The notes under the pieces were generated by a model. It saw nothing but the letters and a program-made list of their open reading frames with translations, was not told the DNA's origin and did not search any database. The position numbers were made by a program, and so were the translations under genes. This document shows positions 50,582 through 58,889 of a DNA stretch of 64,000 nt, in pieces (within the stretch, counting starts at the first letter, position 1; each line of letters begins with the position of its first letter). The stretch covers positions 248,001-312,000 of the forward strand of contig JAEZST010000022.1 in the NCBI GenBank assembly GCA_023443865.1, read 5' to 3'. Source of the stretch: Spirochaetota bacterium (lineage in GTDB: Bacteria > Spirochaetota > Spirochaetia > Treponematales > Treponemataceae).

Positions 50582-52141
50582 ATGGAAAAAGTGTTAAAGA
50601 AATACGCCCTTGTTGTATTGATTATCTCGATCGCGGCTGCTTCCGTTACCGCCCAGAACGCGACGCCCGCCGGTCAAACTCCCTCCGCGGCCGGGAGCGG
50701 AATCGCCAATCTTCAACTCGCCATCTCCAGCCACGATTACCCGGTTACCCTGGGCGACGTGTACCGGCTTGGATATAGGTCCACCAACGGCAACCTGATC
50801 ACGATGGACGTGCAAATTGACGGTACCGGCACGGTAAGCCTCGGCGTATTCGGGAAACTCGACGCGAGCGGCTTAACCTTCGTGGAGCTGAAGCGCAAGG
50901 TTGAAGATCTCATTTCAAGGAATTATTCGCACAGCCTTCCCGAGCTGACGATCGTTTCGCCGGGCGTGTTTCGGATAATCGTTCGGGACGGTTCCTCCAT
51001 GACGCAATACGCGGCTGCGTGGGGCCTATCCCGACTCAGCGAAATCGTAAAAAGCTATAAATCAGATTCAACTTCCATGAGAAACGTGGAACTGGCGTCC
51101 AAGGACGGCGTTCTCAGGCGATATGACTTGCTTTCTCCCGACCCGGTCACGGGGAAGGTGCTGGACCCCCTGGTAAAACCCGGCGACACGATAACGCTTC
51201 ACGAGCCGGTAAAATCGGTCCGGTTGGAAGGGGAAGTGCGGCGCCCCGGAACGTATGAGCTTCTCGATGCGGAAGGGCTGCGGGAATTGGTCGAGGTTTT
51301 CGGCGGCGGGCTTACGAATCAGGCAGACGTGAGACGCGTTCGAATCGACCGTTCTGCCTCCGTAGAAGGCAAGACCGAATACGTCTCGCTTCCCGAGGGG
51401 TATTCGTCTGGCTTGGTCTTGGGCGACGGCGATACGATTCTGGTCCGCGCCTTGTCGGACCTGCTTCCGATAATCTGGTTTGAGGGCGCCGTTCTTGACC
51501 CTTCTTTTATCGCGCAGGGCGGAAATGGGGCGGGAAACGAGCCTGTCGCGGCCTCGGCTCAGTCGGGAGGGCTTGCCGCGTCGCTAACGCCCGAAAGCAT
51601 GAACAACCGGTTCTCATACACGATCCGAGAGGGCCAGATGCTCTCCGACGCGCTGCAAGACGTTCGCGCGTACTTCCAGCCCATGGCTGACCTCAGTTAC
51701 GCGTCGTTCTTCTCCTCTTCCGAATCCTTAAGCGGGTCCCGGGTCGATATACCCGCCCTGCTTTCCGGGACGAATATGTCAACCGATCTTCCGCTGACCC
51801 CGGGAGCGCGGATCGTGATTCCCACCGTGTGCGTAACGGTAATGGTTTCGGGAGCGGTGTACGCGCCGGGAGCCGTATTGTTCCGCCCCAACTCCCCCGC
51901 CGCTTATTACATGATTCAGGCGGGAGGGATCGACCCTTGGCGGAATTCGTGGGGGGCCTACACGGTCTACAATAAAGACGGAAAAAAAAGGAAAAAGGCG
52001 GAACCCATACAGCCGGGCGACCAAATACACGTAAAGGAAAACAACCTCTACTACCAGCTTGAGCGCCGGGTTCCCGTACTGACTTCGATATTGGCCCTGA
52101 CGACCTCGATCATTACCCTGACGCTGGTCTACGGCCCCTGA
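50582..52141 (+). CDS. Wza-like polysaccharide export protein with SLBB domains
   Basis: 519 aa. Signal peptide VVLIISIAAASVTAQ without a lipobox. Poly-export domain (YPVTLGDVYRLGYRST ... VSLGVFGKLDASGLTFVELKRKVEDLI), then SLBB-like units (VRLEGEVRRPGTYELL ... LRELVEVFGGGL and VMVSGAVYAPGAVLFRPN ... AAYYMIQAGGID). A C-terminal hydrophobic segment (TSILALTTSIITLTLVYG) may span a membrane. Forms the outer-membrane exit for the polymer. Last plus-strand gene of the locus. Confidence 0.85.
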   Translation: MEKVLKKYALVVLIISIAAASVTAQNATPAGQTPSAAGSGIANLQLAISSHDYPVTLGDVYRLGYRSTNGNLITMDVQIDGTGTVSLGVFGKLDASGLTFVELKRKVEDLISRNYSHSLPELTIVSPGVFRIIVRDGSSMTQYAAAWGLSRLSEIVKSYKSDSTSMRNVELASKDGVLRRYDLLSPDPVTGKVLDPLVKPGDTITLHEPVKSVRLEGEVRRPGTYELLDAEGLRELVEVFGGGLTNQADVRRVRIDRSASVEGKTEYVSLPEGYSSGLVLGDGDTILVRALSDLLPIIWFEGAVLDPSFIAQGGNGAGNEPVAASAQSGGLAASLTPESMNNRFSYTIREGQMLSDALQDVRAYFQPMADLSYASFFSSSESLSGSRVDIPALLSGTNMSTDLPLTPGARIVIPTVCVTVMVSGAVYAPGAVLFRPNSPAAYYMIQAGGIDPWRNSWGAYTVYNKDGKKRKKAEPIQPGDQIHVKENNLYYQLERRVPVLTSILALTTSIITLTLVYGP

Positions 52142-52162
52142 TTTCGGGGCCTGCGGCCGAAA
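52141..52162. terminator. Weak hairpin between convergent genes
   Basis: TTTCGG...CCGAAA stem with an inner GGCC/GGCC pairing, in the 23-bp gap between the exporter and ligase 2 stops. No clear T tract. Confidence 0.35.
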
Positions 52163-52164
52163 GG

Positions 52165-53655
52165 TTAGGTCGCGGTTTCGGCCGCGGCCATTTTCCGAAG
52201 CTCGTTTTTTACCACTTTCCCGTTTGAGTTTAATGGCATGGACTTTATGACGTGAACGGCCTCGGGAACCATGTGCTTACCGAGATTGGCGTGGCAATGC
52301 TCGATAACCGCTTCCGGAACGACGGCCGCGTCGGGGCGAACCGTGACGAACACGTGAATGGATTCCCCTGCCGCGAGGTCCGGTACCCCGACCGCCGCGG
52401 CGGAAACGATATCCCGAATGCCCAGGACGCACGATTCCACTTCCTGGCTACTGACCCTGTATCCCCAAGACTTGATGAAATCGTCCTTCCGATCAACGAC
52501 GAAGATGTATCCCTCGTCGTCGACAGTCGCGAGATCGCCCGTTCGAAGCTCGCCCGCCATGAATTTCGAGGCGGTCGCCTCCGGGTCGTTCAGGTATCCC
52601 GGGGAAATGTTTTTTCCCCTCGCGAATATCTCGCCGACGGCGCCCGGTTTGACCGGGGCGCCGGATTCGTCCAAGACGCGAAGCGAGACGCCGGGAATGC
52701 CCTTGCCGATAGAGCCGAGTTTATCGCGAATTTGGGCGGGGGGAAGATACGAGAGCCTGGCCGTCGCCTCCGTTTGCCCGTACATGACGAAAACCTCGAC
52801 GTTGGGTTTCGATTCGAGCAATTCCTCGATCAGGACGGAGTGGAGCTTACCTCCCGCCTGCTGCATGAGGCGGAGTCGGGGAAGCTTTCGCTCCTTAAAA
52901 CTGCTAATGCGGAGGAGTAGCTGATAGGAAGACGGAACGCCGGCGAAGCCCGTGCATTCGTGGGTTTCCATCATATTCAGGGCCGTTTCCGGAAAGGTGA
53001 AGCTGTTGCACAGCGCCAGGCTGCCGCCTACGCGGAGATGGGTATGGAGCAAAGAGGTACCGAAACAGTAGAAAAAAGGAAGGATAACGAGCATTCGATC
53101 CGTTCCGGTAAGCGATAGGTATTCCACGATGGAATCGGTATTTGCCTGAATATTAGAATGGGTTATTCGAACGGCTTTCGGCATGGCAGTCGTCCCCGAC
53201 GTGAACATGAGGGCAGCGTCCGTATCGGGGGAAAACAGGGGATCGGGCGCGGGCCAACGCGATTCCCCGGGAACGGAGAGCACGTCGTCATAAATGAGGG
53301 GAATGGACTCGCCGAACGCGGCCATGAATTGGCGCTTCTGGCGCCTGTCCATGAGAATGGCCCGGCAATCGGCCCATTTCGCGTTGCGGGAGGCGTTATC
53401 GCCCGTTAGGGTAAGGGCGAAGGGAACCGCGACGAAGCCCATTTTCATGATGGCGAGATACGAGGCCGCCCAAAAGAGGGAATTCCCCCCCACGATACCG
53501 ATTCGGTCTCCCCGCGCCAAATTCCTTCCGGCGAGTTCCCCCGCGACGCGCGCCGCGGCCGCCTTGAGCTCCCCGTACGTGTAGGCGTGAGTGGTTTCGA
53601 TAATGGCGATCGACGAGTCGTCGGAATTTGCCAAAAGGTAATCGCTCGTGTTCAT
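52165..53655 (-). CDS. AMP-forming acyl/aminoacyl ligase 2
   Basis: 496 aa ANL enzyme. MFTSGTTAMPKAVRI, YGQTEATARL, TGDLATVDDEGYIFVVDRKDDFIKSWGYRVSS and the C-terminal catalytic Lys in NSNGKVVKNEL. Likely loads the second carrier protein at 45552; alternatively a CoA ligase. AAGGGG lies 6 nt before ATG. It is alone on the minus strand and only 23 bp from the exporter gene. Confidence 0.83.
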   Translation of the reverse strand: MNTSDYLLANSDDSSIAIIETTHAYTYGELKAAAARVAGELAGRNLARGDRIGIVGGNSLFWAASYLAIMKMGFVAVPFALTLTGDNASRNAKWADCRAILMDRRQKRQFMAAFGESIPLIYDDVLSVPGESRWPAPDPLFSPDTDAALMFTSGTTAMPKAVRITHSNIQANTDSIVEYLSLTGTDRMLVILPFFYCFGTSLLHTHLRVGGSLALCNSFTFPETALNMMETHECTGFAGVPSSYQLLLRISSFKERKLPRLRLMQQAGGKLHSVLIEELLESKPNVEVFVMYGQTEATARLSYLPPAQIRDKLGSIGKGIPGVSLRVLDESGAPVKPGAVGEIFARGKNISPGYLNDPEATASKFMAGELRTGDLATVDDEGYIFVVDRKDDFIKSWGYRVSSQEVESCVLGIRDIVSAAAVGVPDLAAGESIHVFVTVRPDAAVVPEAVIEHCHANLGKHMVPEAVHVIKSMPLNSNGKVVKNELRKMAAAETAT

Positions 53656-53698
53656 GAAGTTCCCCTTTTCCGGGCATAAAAAAGTTAGCGGATGCTGA

Positions 53699-54736
53699 TT
53701 ATACCGGCGTAATTTCTACCGCCGGCCCATCGCTATAGCTTAGCACTTTTGCGAAAACTTCCACTACCTTCGGGTCAAATTGCGATCCCGCGCAGCGTTT
53801 TATTTCCCGTAGGGCTTCTTCCTCGTTCGTTTGCGAATGGACCGGGCTTTCCCTCGTCATTGCCTCATAGGCGTCGGCTACGGCCAAAATGCGGCTTAAA
53901 AGGGGAATTTGGTCGCCTTTAAGGCCGTCGGGATAGCCTGAGCCGTCAAAGCGCTCGTGATGGTATTTGATCGGCAAGAGCGCGTTTTGCAGCATCGGCA
54001 CGCTTGAGATCATGTTCACGCTCTCTAAGGGATGTTTATGGATAAGTTCTTTTTCCTTGGCCGTGAGGGTTTTTTTGTGGAAAATTTTCTCCGGTATTCT
54101 CAGGAGCCCCAAGTCGTGGAGGAGGGCGCTGAGCTCGAGGGACCGCATGTCTTCCTCCCTGAGCCCGATTTCGCGGCCGATCCCCATGGAAAGGAGCGTT
54201 ACCCGCTTATTATGGCCCTTGGTTCGGGCGTTGCGTTCCTCGATCGCCTGAACGACCATGGTGATCGTTTCTATGTAAGAGCGGTATAATTGCCTCGTTT
54301 TTTGCGTAATGGACGAGATGGTGAGCGCGTTGCTTTCCCTGAGGCGGATACTCAGTTCCCTCATGATTCGATAGGCAAGCACCGGCGCCATATACAAGAG
54401 CTTCTCGAAGTCGGCGGCCTTAATTTCCAGCACTGAGGTTTTCTCCAGGGCCATTACCGTCGCCGAGCGCTTTCCGCCGTCCAAGATCGCCATTTCCCCG
54501 AAAAAGGCGCCATCGCTCTGAATCGAGAGCACGACCTTGTCATTCCCCTCGAAGCCCTTGGCTATCTCGACCTTCCCCCGGTCGATGACGTAAAAACTGG
54601 TAGGTTCGGTCCGTTCCTCTATGATTATCTCGGAGGCGGCAAAATCCCGCTCGTGAACGATTTCGGAAATCTTTTTTAAATCCGATTCCGACATGTTCGC
54701 GAATAGGGGGATTCTGCGTAACTTGTCAACTTTCAT
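53699..54736 (-). CDS. cNMP-binding/HD-GYP domain protein
   Basis: 345 aa. Residues 1-130 are a CRP-type cyclic-nucleotide-binding domain (EERTEPTSFYVIDRGKVEI, GAFFGEMAILDGGKRSATV). Residues 150-340 are HD-GYP: LLHDLGLLRIPE with His207-Asp208, HKHPLESVNMI, and HHERFDGSGYPDGL with GYP at 267-269. HD-GYP proteins hydrolyse c-di-GMP; here the usual Lys of HDxGK is Leu. It could link a nucleotide signal to matrix production in the adjacent locus (inference). No Shine-Dalgarno at a normal distance. Confidence 0.88.
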   Translation of the reverse strand: MKVDKLRRIPLFANMSESDLKKISEIVHERDFAASEIIIEERTEPTSFYVIDRGKVEIAKGFEGNDKVVLSIQSDGAFFGEMAILDGGKRSATVMALEKTSVLEIKAADFEKLLYMAPVLAYRIMRELSIRLRESNALTISSITQKTRQLYRSYIETITMVVQAIEERNARTKGHNKRVTLLSMGIGREIGLREEDMRSLELSALLHDLGLLRIPEKIFHKKTLTAKEKELIHKHPLESVNMISSVPMLQNALLPIKYHHERFDGSGYPDGLKGDQIPLLSRILAVADAYEAMTRESPVHSQTNEEEALREIKRCAGSQFDPKVVEVFAKVLSYSDGPAVEITPV

Positions 54737-54748
54737 ACTTTTATTGAT

Positions 54749-54776
54749 AATTTACTCCTGCAGCAATACTGCATAA
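54749..54776 (-). promoter_or_regulatory. Candidate near-leaderless promoter of the HD-GYP gene
   Basis: Read leftward: TTATGC (54776-54771), a 16-bp spacer, TAAATT (54754-54749), then 12 nt to the ATG at 54736. A transcript would have a leader of about 5 nt; the only GGAG lies upstream of the -10. Confidence 0.4.
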
Positions 54777-54864
54777 TAACATTGTAGAAAAGAGAACTTC
54801 TTTTGGCAAGTGAGCGTACTCGCGCGCCTGCGGAAAAGGGGAGAGACGCAAAGGAGGCATCAAG

Positions 54865-56226
54865 GTGGGTAGAATATTGATCGTCGTACCCAACGTTGAG
54901 ACGTGCGAGAATTTAGCGGATTTCTTTACCGGCCTGGACCATATGGCCAGTCGGACGATGACCGGCGCCGGCGCGCTCGATTACGCGAAAAACGACCGTT
55001 TTGACGTTATTATCCTCGATTCCGACGTTTCTCCGGACCGTCTCGCCCCCCTCATCGAGACGATCAACGCCGAGCAACCCTCCGCGTCAATTATCCTTTT
55101 GTATCCTACGGGCCGAAATATCCTGAAGGAACTGGGCGATACGATGAAATTGGTCTTCCGGGCCCTTCAGAAGCCCTTCTACGACGCCGAACTGCACTTT
55201 CAGGTTAAGCATGCCCTGGAGAACCGCGCGGACGCCGTGCCCTCCCTGGATGAATCGGTGGAATACGGGAATTTATACTCGGATTTTATCGGGCAAAGCC
55301 CCGCGATCGACCGGGTATTCAGGATAATCGGGAAGGTCGCGAAAATCGACGTTAACGTGATAATCCTCGGCGAAACCGGGACGGGCAAGGAGCTGGTGGC
55401 CAGAACCCTTCACCGGGATAGCCTGCGCTCGGACGGGCCCTTCGTGAGCGTCAACTGCGCGGCGCTGCCGGAACAACTGCTCGAGAGCGAGCTGTTCGGG
55501 TACGAAAAAGGGGCCTTTACCGGCGCTGAACGCGCCCGCGTGGGACGCTTCGAGCATGCCGACGGGGGTACCATTTTCCTTGACGAAGTGGCCGACATGA
55601 GCCTGGTAACCCAGGCAAAACTCCTTCGCGTTATCCAGCAAAGGGAATTCGAGCGGTTGGGCTCCAATATTTCGCTGAAGACCGACGTTCGGATCGTTGC
55701 GGCGACGAATAAGGACCTTATTAAAATGTTGCAGGACGGCCAGTTTCGCGAAGATCTTTTTTATCGGCTCAACGTGGTCACGATACGGCTTCCGCCGCTC
55801 AGGGATCGCGGCGGGGATATCTCGCTGCTTCTCGCCTATTTCCTGAAGCGTTCCTGCGGGAAAATGAAAAAGCAAGTGTCCGGGTTTACCCCCCAGGCGC
55901 TCGATATACTGACCGCGTATAAATGGCCCGGAAATATCAGGGAGATGGAGAATACGCTCGACCGGGCGGTTTTGATGGCCAATGGAGAAACGATTTGCGC
56001 CGAGGATTTGGACCTCTTTTTTATCGCCGCCTCGGCGCCCGCCCGGCGCCATAACGTGCGGCTGCCTGACGGGGGAATTTCCCTGGAGGAAGCCGAGCGG
56101 CAATTGATAGAGCAGGCGATGGAGCGTTGCGACGGCAACCAAAGGAAGGCGGCCGAATTGCTGGGAATTACCGGCCGCGTTCTCAATTATAAACTGAAAA
56201 ACCTGGGCCCCGCGCGCAAGGGCTAA
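54865..56226 (+). CDS. Sigma-54-dependent activator with degenerate receiver
   Basis: 453 aa, GTG start 5 nt after AAAGGAGG. Order: receiver-like domain (1-120), AAA+ domain (about 140-370) with Walker A GETGTGKE (169-176), the sigma-54 contact loop GAFTGA (216-221) and GTIFLDEV, then a Fis-type helix-turn-helix (NQRKAAELLGITGRVLNYKL). The receiver keeps Asp52 and Lys103 but its N-terminal acidic pair is replaced by Pro9-Asn10, so normal phosphorylation is doubtful. Divergent from the HD-GYP gene. No sigma-54 promoter (GG-N10-GC) is obvious to me nearby. Confidence 0.88.
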   Translation: MGRILIVVPNVETCENLADFFTGLDHMASRTMTGAGALDYAKNDRFDVIILDSDVSPDRLAPLIETINAEQPSASIILLYPTGRNILKELGDTMKLVFRALQKPFYDAELHFQVKHALENRADAVPSLDESVEYGNLYSDFIGQSPAIDRVFRIIGKVAKIDVNVIILGETGTGKELVARTLHRDSLRSDGPFVSVNCAALPEQLLESELFGYEKGAFTGAERARVGRFEHADGGTIFLDEVADMSLVTQAKLLRVIQQREFERLGSNISLKTDVRIVAATNKDLIKMLQDGQFREDLFYRLNVVTIRLPPLRDRGGDISLLLAYFLKRSCGKMKKQVSGFTPQALDILTAYKWPGNIREMENTLDRAVLMANGETICAEDLDLFFIAASAPARRHNVRLPDGGISLEEAERQLIEQAMERCDGNQRKAAELLGITGRVLNYKLKNLGPARKG

Positions 56227-56266
56227 TGGGGCCCCGGCGCGTACCGGGGTCGCGCCGGCGGCCGGT

Positions 56267-57208
56267 TTAGCTTTCGAGATCCCTGGTTTTTAGGAGCGAT
56301 TCATACTGTTCCGTAACCATGGCGGCCGATAGACGAAGCGCTTGGATATCCGAATCGCTGAGGGTCAGTTCCACGATTCGGGAAAGCCCCGTTCGTTCCA
56401 AAACGCAGGGAACGCCGCAATACGCCCCCCGAATGCCGTACTCGCCCTCGAGGTAGGCGGTGCAGGGGAGAACTTTCCCGTTCGGGACAACCATGGCTTC
56501 CACCATTTCGGCGATGGATTCCCCGGGGGCGTAATACGCCGAACCCGTCTTCAGGAGGTTGACGATTTCCGCCCCCCCGTCCCGCGTGCGTTTCACGAGC
56601 TCGTCTATGGTTTCCCCGGGGAGAAGCTCCCGCAGGGGTGTGCCGCCAACGTAGGTTTGGGATACGCAGGGAACCATGAGATCGCCGTGACCGCCCAAAA
56701 CGAGCGCGCTAACCTCTCGCGGGCTTACTTTCAGTTCCCTCGCGATGAAATACCTGAACCTCGACGTGTCGAGCAGTCCGGCCATCCCGATAACCCGGTT
56801 TTTCGGAAAACCGGTCTCGCTGAGCGCTACGTGCGCCATTACGTCCAGCGGATTCGTCACCATGACGATAACGCAGTCGGGGGAGCGCGCGACCGCGGCC
56901 GTTACCGCGGAGGTTACGATTTTGGCGTTGCAATGGGCAAGGTCGTTGCGGCTCATGCCCGGCTTTCGGGCCATGCCCGCGGTGACTATGACGATGTCCG
57001 ATTCGGCGGTTTCCGCGTAGTCCGCGGAGCCGATGACGCGGGTATCGAAGCCCGCTATGGAGGCGCTTTGGGCGATATCCAGGGCCTTCCCCCGGGCGAC
57101 GCCATCGTCGATGTCGATCAGCGCTATTTCGCTCACCAGGTTGCGGTTCGCGATGGTTTTGGCCGTAGTCGCCCCGACGTGTCCCGCCCCAATAATGGAT
57201 ATTTTCAT
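56267..57208 (-). CDS. mdh: Malate dehydrogenase (LDH-like family)
   Basis: 313 aa from ATG 57208, which has GGGGAG 7 nt upstream; the ATG at 57223 overlaps that site. NAD-binding IIGAGHVGATTA, then GMARKPGMSRNDL where Arg81 is the malate-type substrate residue (Gln in lactate dehydrogenase), VMVTNPLDVMAHV, and GGHGDLMVP with the catalytic His. Housekeeping TCA-type oxidation of malate to oxaloacetate with NAD. Confidence 0.9.
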   Translation of the reverse strand: MKISIIGAGHVGATTAKTIANRNLVSEIALIDIDDGVARGKALDIAQSASIAGFDTRVIGSADYAETAESDIVIVTAGMARKPGMSRNDLAHCNAKIVTSAVTAAVARSPDCVIVMVTNPLDVMAHVALSETGFPKNRVIGMAGLLDTSRFRYFIARELKVSPREVSALVLGGHGDLMVPCVSQTYVGGTPLRELLPGETIDELVKRTRDGGAEIVNLLKTGSAYYAPGESIAEMVEAMVVPNGKVLPCTAYLEGEYGIRGAYCGVPCVLERTGLSRIVELTLSDSDIQALRLSAAMVTEQYESLLKTRDLES

Positions 57209-57233
57209 TCTTTTACTCCCCATTCTCCCGGTA

Positions 57234-57923
57234 TTATTCCGTATCGACGAACGCCGTTAGGCTCGTGACCATGTCGGTCCAGGTATCGGTCGTACCGGCC
57301 TCGGCTATATATTCGAGATTATCCATAAGCGTATAGGCTTTCCAGCCGGGGATTGTCTGGGTCGGGGCCTGGCTATAGGTACCGGTGGTGTCGTTGCTCA
57401 TCCACCCGGTAAGGAGAAGCCCGTACGTCGCCTTCGGGCCCTGCGGATCTATGAATCCGGTTTTATAGATGAATGACGGACGGTCGATAAAGTAGCCGTT
57501 TCCGTTTTTCGAGCGGTCTATTTCGAAGCAGACGCGGAATTTCTTCGCGTTTGAGAGAGCGAGCGATCGCGTGACGCTCGCGCTCTTTTGGGTCGAGGGG
57601 CCGCTTATTCCGTCTACGTCGGGGTGTTCTTTCTTTTTTACGGTGGCCCAATAGGGGAGCACGACGCCGGTGAGGTCCTGGTCGATGGCGTGTTTGCATA
57701 CGTATACGTTTTGCACGTTCCGCCCAGTCTCGTCTTCGATCCAGGCGGCGTAAATTACTTTCCAGCTGGTAAAGTCGGGCCCTTCGTAGGCGAGCGTTAC
57801 GGCGGAAGCGGAAACGGAAGCGGAGGCGGGATCCGGAGATTCCTGTTCGCAGGAAGCGAACGCGAGCGTAAGGAGCGCGCAGCAGAAAAGGATACGGTCG
57901 CGCGTCGTTGGTTTACCGTTCAT
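57234..57923 (-). CDS. Lipoprotein of unknown function
   Basis: 229 aa from ATG 57923. Lipobox AFASC (Cys25), then a Ser-rich linker (DPASASVSASAV). The body has WIEDETGRNVQNVYVCKHAI, VVLPYWATVKKKEHPDVDGISG, FRVCFEIDRSKNGNGYFIDRPSF and LLTGWMSNDT, which reminds me of DUF2271-like periplasmic proteins, but I cannot confirm this. Probably lies 25 bp upstream of mdh on the same strand and may be co-transcribed. Confidence 0.6.
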   Translation of the reverse strand: MNGKPTTRDRILFCCALLTLAFASCEQESPDPASASVSASAVTLAYEGPDFTSWKVIYAAWIEDETGRNVQNVYVCKHAIDQDLTGVVLPYWATVKKKEHPDVDGISGPSTQKSASVTRSLALSNAKKFRVCFEIDRSKNGNGYFIDRPSFIYKTGFIDPQGPKATYGLLLTGWMSNDTTGTYSQAPTQTIPGWKAYTLMDNLEYIAEAGTTDTWTDMVTSLTAFVDTE

Positions 57924-58156
57924 GGGTCCTCGCACAATGGTTTTTTTGATGCGGGCCGCGCGAACGCGCGCGGCGATCCATTCATCAATTCGCCTTCATC
58001 GGGTTCCCGGGGCAACGCGAGGAAGACTCCCTTACTGTATCACGCCCCGAATCGAAGTTCCCGATCCCGCGTCCCCGTTGGCCCGTTCTCGCCGGGGGCT
58101 CCGGCCTGGGCACGGTCGCCTTTCGGCCCGCGCCGTGCCTCAATTACAACCGCCGA

Positions 58157-58186
58157 TTGACTCGCGCCCGGCCTTCGCGCCACAAT
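58157..58186 (+). promoter_or_regulatory. Candidate near-leaderless promoter of the asparaginase-like gene
   Basis: TTGACT (58157-58162), an 18-bp spacer, CACAAT (58181-58186), then 7 nt to ATG. No Shine-Dalgarno. The 270-bp gap before it is otherwise GC-rich with no gene I can support. Confidence 0.4.
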
Positions 58187-58193
58187 TGACGGC

Positions 58194-58694
58194 ATGAATG
58201 ACGATCCGGTACGCATCATTATCACTGGCGGGACTTTCGATAAGCATTATGACGAGCTTCGGGGCGAGTTGACCTTTAAGGATACGCACCTTCCCGAGAT
58301 TATCGCGAAGGCGAGGATCGCGTCGAGGGTGGAGCTGGAGATCGTTCAGCTTATCGATAGCCTGCATATGACGGAGGAGCATCGCGAGTTGGTTCGGGCG
58401 GCCTGCGAGCGATCGGCGGAGCGCAGGATCGTGATTACCCACGGAACCGACCGTATGGCCGAGACCGCGCGGTATTTGGGGCATTTGGGGATCAATAAGA
58501 CGATCGTGCTCACCGGGGCGATGGTGCCGTATCAGGTGTTCGGCTCGGACGCTCCCTTTAACCTGGGCGCGGCGTTTATGGCGTGCAGGCTCTTGCCGGC
58601 CGGGGTGTACGTGGCGATGAACGGCCGTGCCTTTCCCTGGCAGGACGTGAGGAAGGATTACGAGCGCGGGGTATTCAGGCCCGCCGAGGAATAG
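58194..58694 (+). CDS. One-domain asparaginase-like protein
   Basis: 166 aa, about half the length of L-asparaginase. It keeps the N-terminal domain motifs: ITGGTFDK with Thr14, ITHGTDRM with Thr85-Asp86, and VLTGAMVPYQVFGSDAPFNLGAA. The C-terminal dimer domain is missing. Small stand-alone proteins of this kind exist in other bacteria, so this may be intact and not a truncation. Activity and substrate uncertain. Confidence 0.75.
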   Translation: MNDDPVRIIITGGTFDKHYDELRGELTFKDTHLPEIIAKARIASRVELEIVQLIDSLHMTEEHRELVRAACERSAERRIVITHGTDRMAETARYLGHLGINKTIVLTGAMVPYQVFGSDAPFNLGAAFMACRLLPAGVYVAMNGRAFPWQDVRKDYERGVFRPAEE

Positions 58695-58701
58695 GGGCGG
58701 G

Positions 58702-58728
58702 GCGTTCATGCGCGGCGCCACGGCTCGC
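58702..58728 (+). repeat. Interspersed 27-bp repeat, copy 1
   Basis: Begins GCGTTCATGC and ends GGCGCCACGGCTCGC; 26 of 27 bases match copy 2 at 61001-61027. Both copies lie just after a stop codon. Confidence 0.7.
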
Positions 58729-58749
58729 ATAACTCCGGGATAAACCGGT

Positions 58750-58791
58750 GTTGCGTTTGTAATTTCGCCTGTTGCGTTTGTAATTTCGCCT
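58750..58791 (+). repeat. Two perfect 21-bp direct repeats (iteron-like)
   Basis: Unit GTTGCGTTTG...TTTCGCCT at 58750-58770 and 58771-58791. A third weak copy (TCCTGCGATCGG...CACCT) follows, leading up to a TATACT -10 box at 58824-58829 that lacks a good -35. Suggests an activator site for the gene at 58890. Confidence 0.6.
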
Positions 58792-58823
58792 TCCTGCGAT
58801 CGGATTTCACCTTCCCGATCCGG

Positions 58824-58829
58824 TATACT
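58824..58829 (+). promoter_or_regulatory. -10 box TATACT upstream of the lipoprotein gene
   Basis: Good -10 match, with CGGATT in the -35 place. Together with the iterons it suggests activator-dependent transcription; the ATG at 58890 has GGGAG upstream. Confidence 0.4.
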
Positions 58830-58889
58830 ATTCCCAATTTCGTATGGTCAGCGGACGCAGACGAATAAATTAACATTGGGAGTACAAAA

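Noticed and set aside
56342..57268. Plus-strand open frame opposite mdh
   Set aside because: It is a GC-driven mirror of malate dehydrogenase with no recognisable domain.
58194..58694. Asparaginase pseudogene truncated at its 3' end
   Set aside because: The following 195 bp hold repeats and a promoter-like box for the next gene, and no asparaginase C-terminal sequence is seen in other frames.
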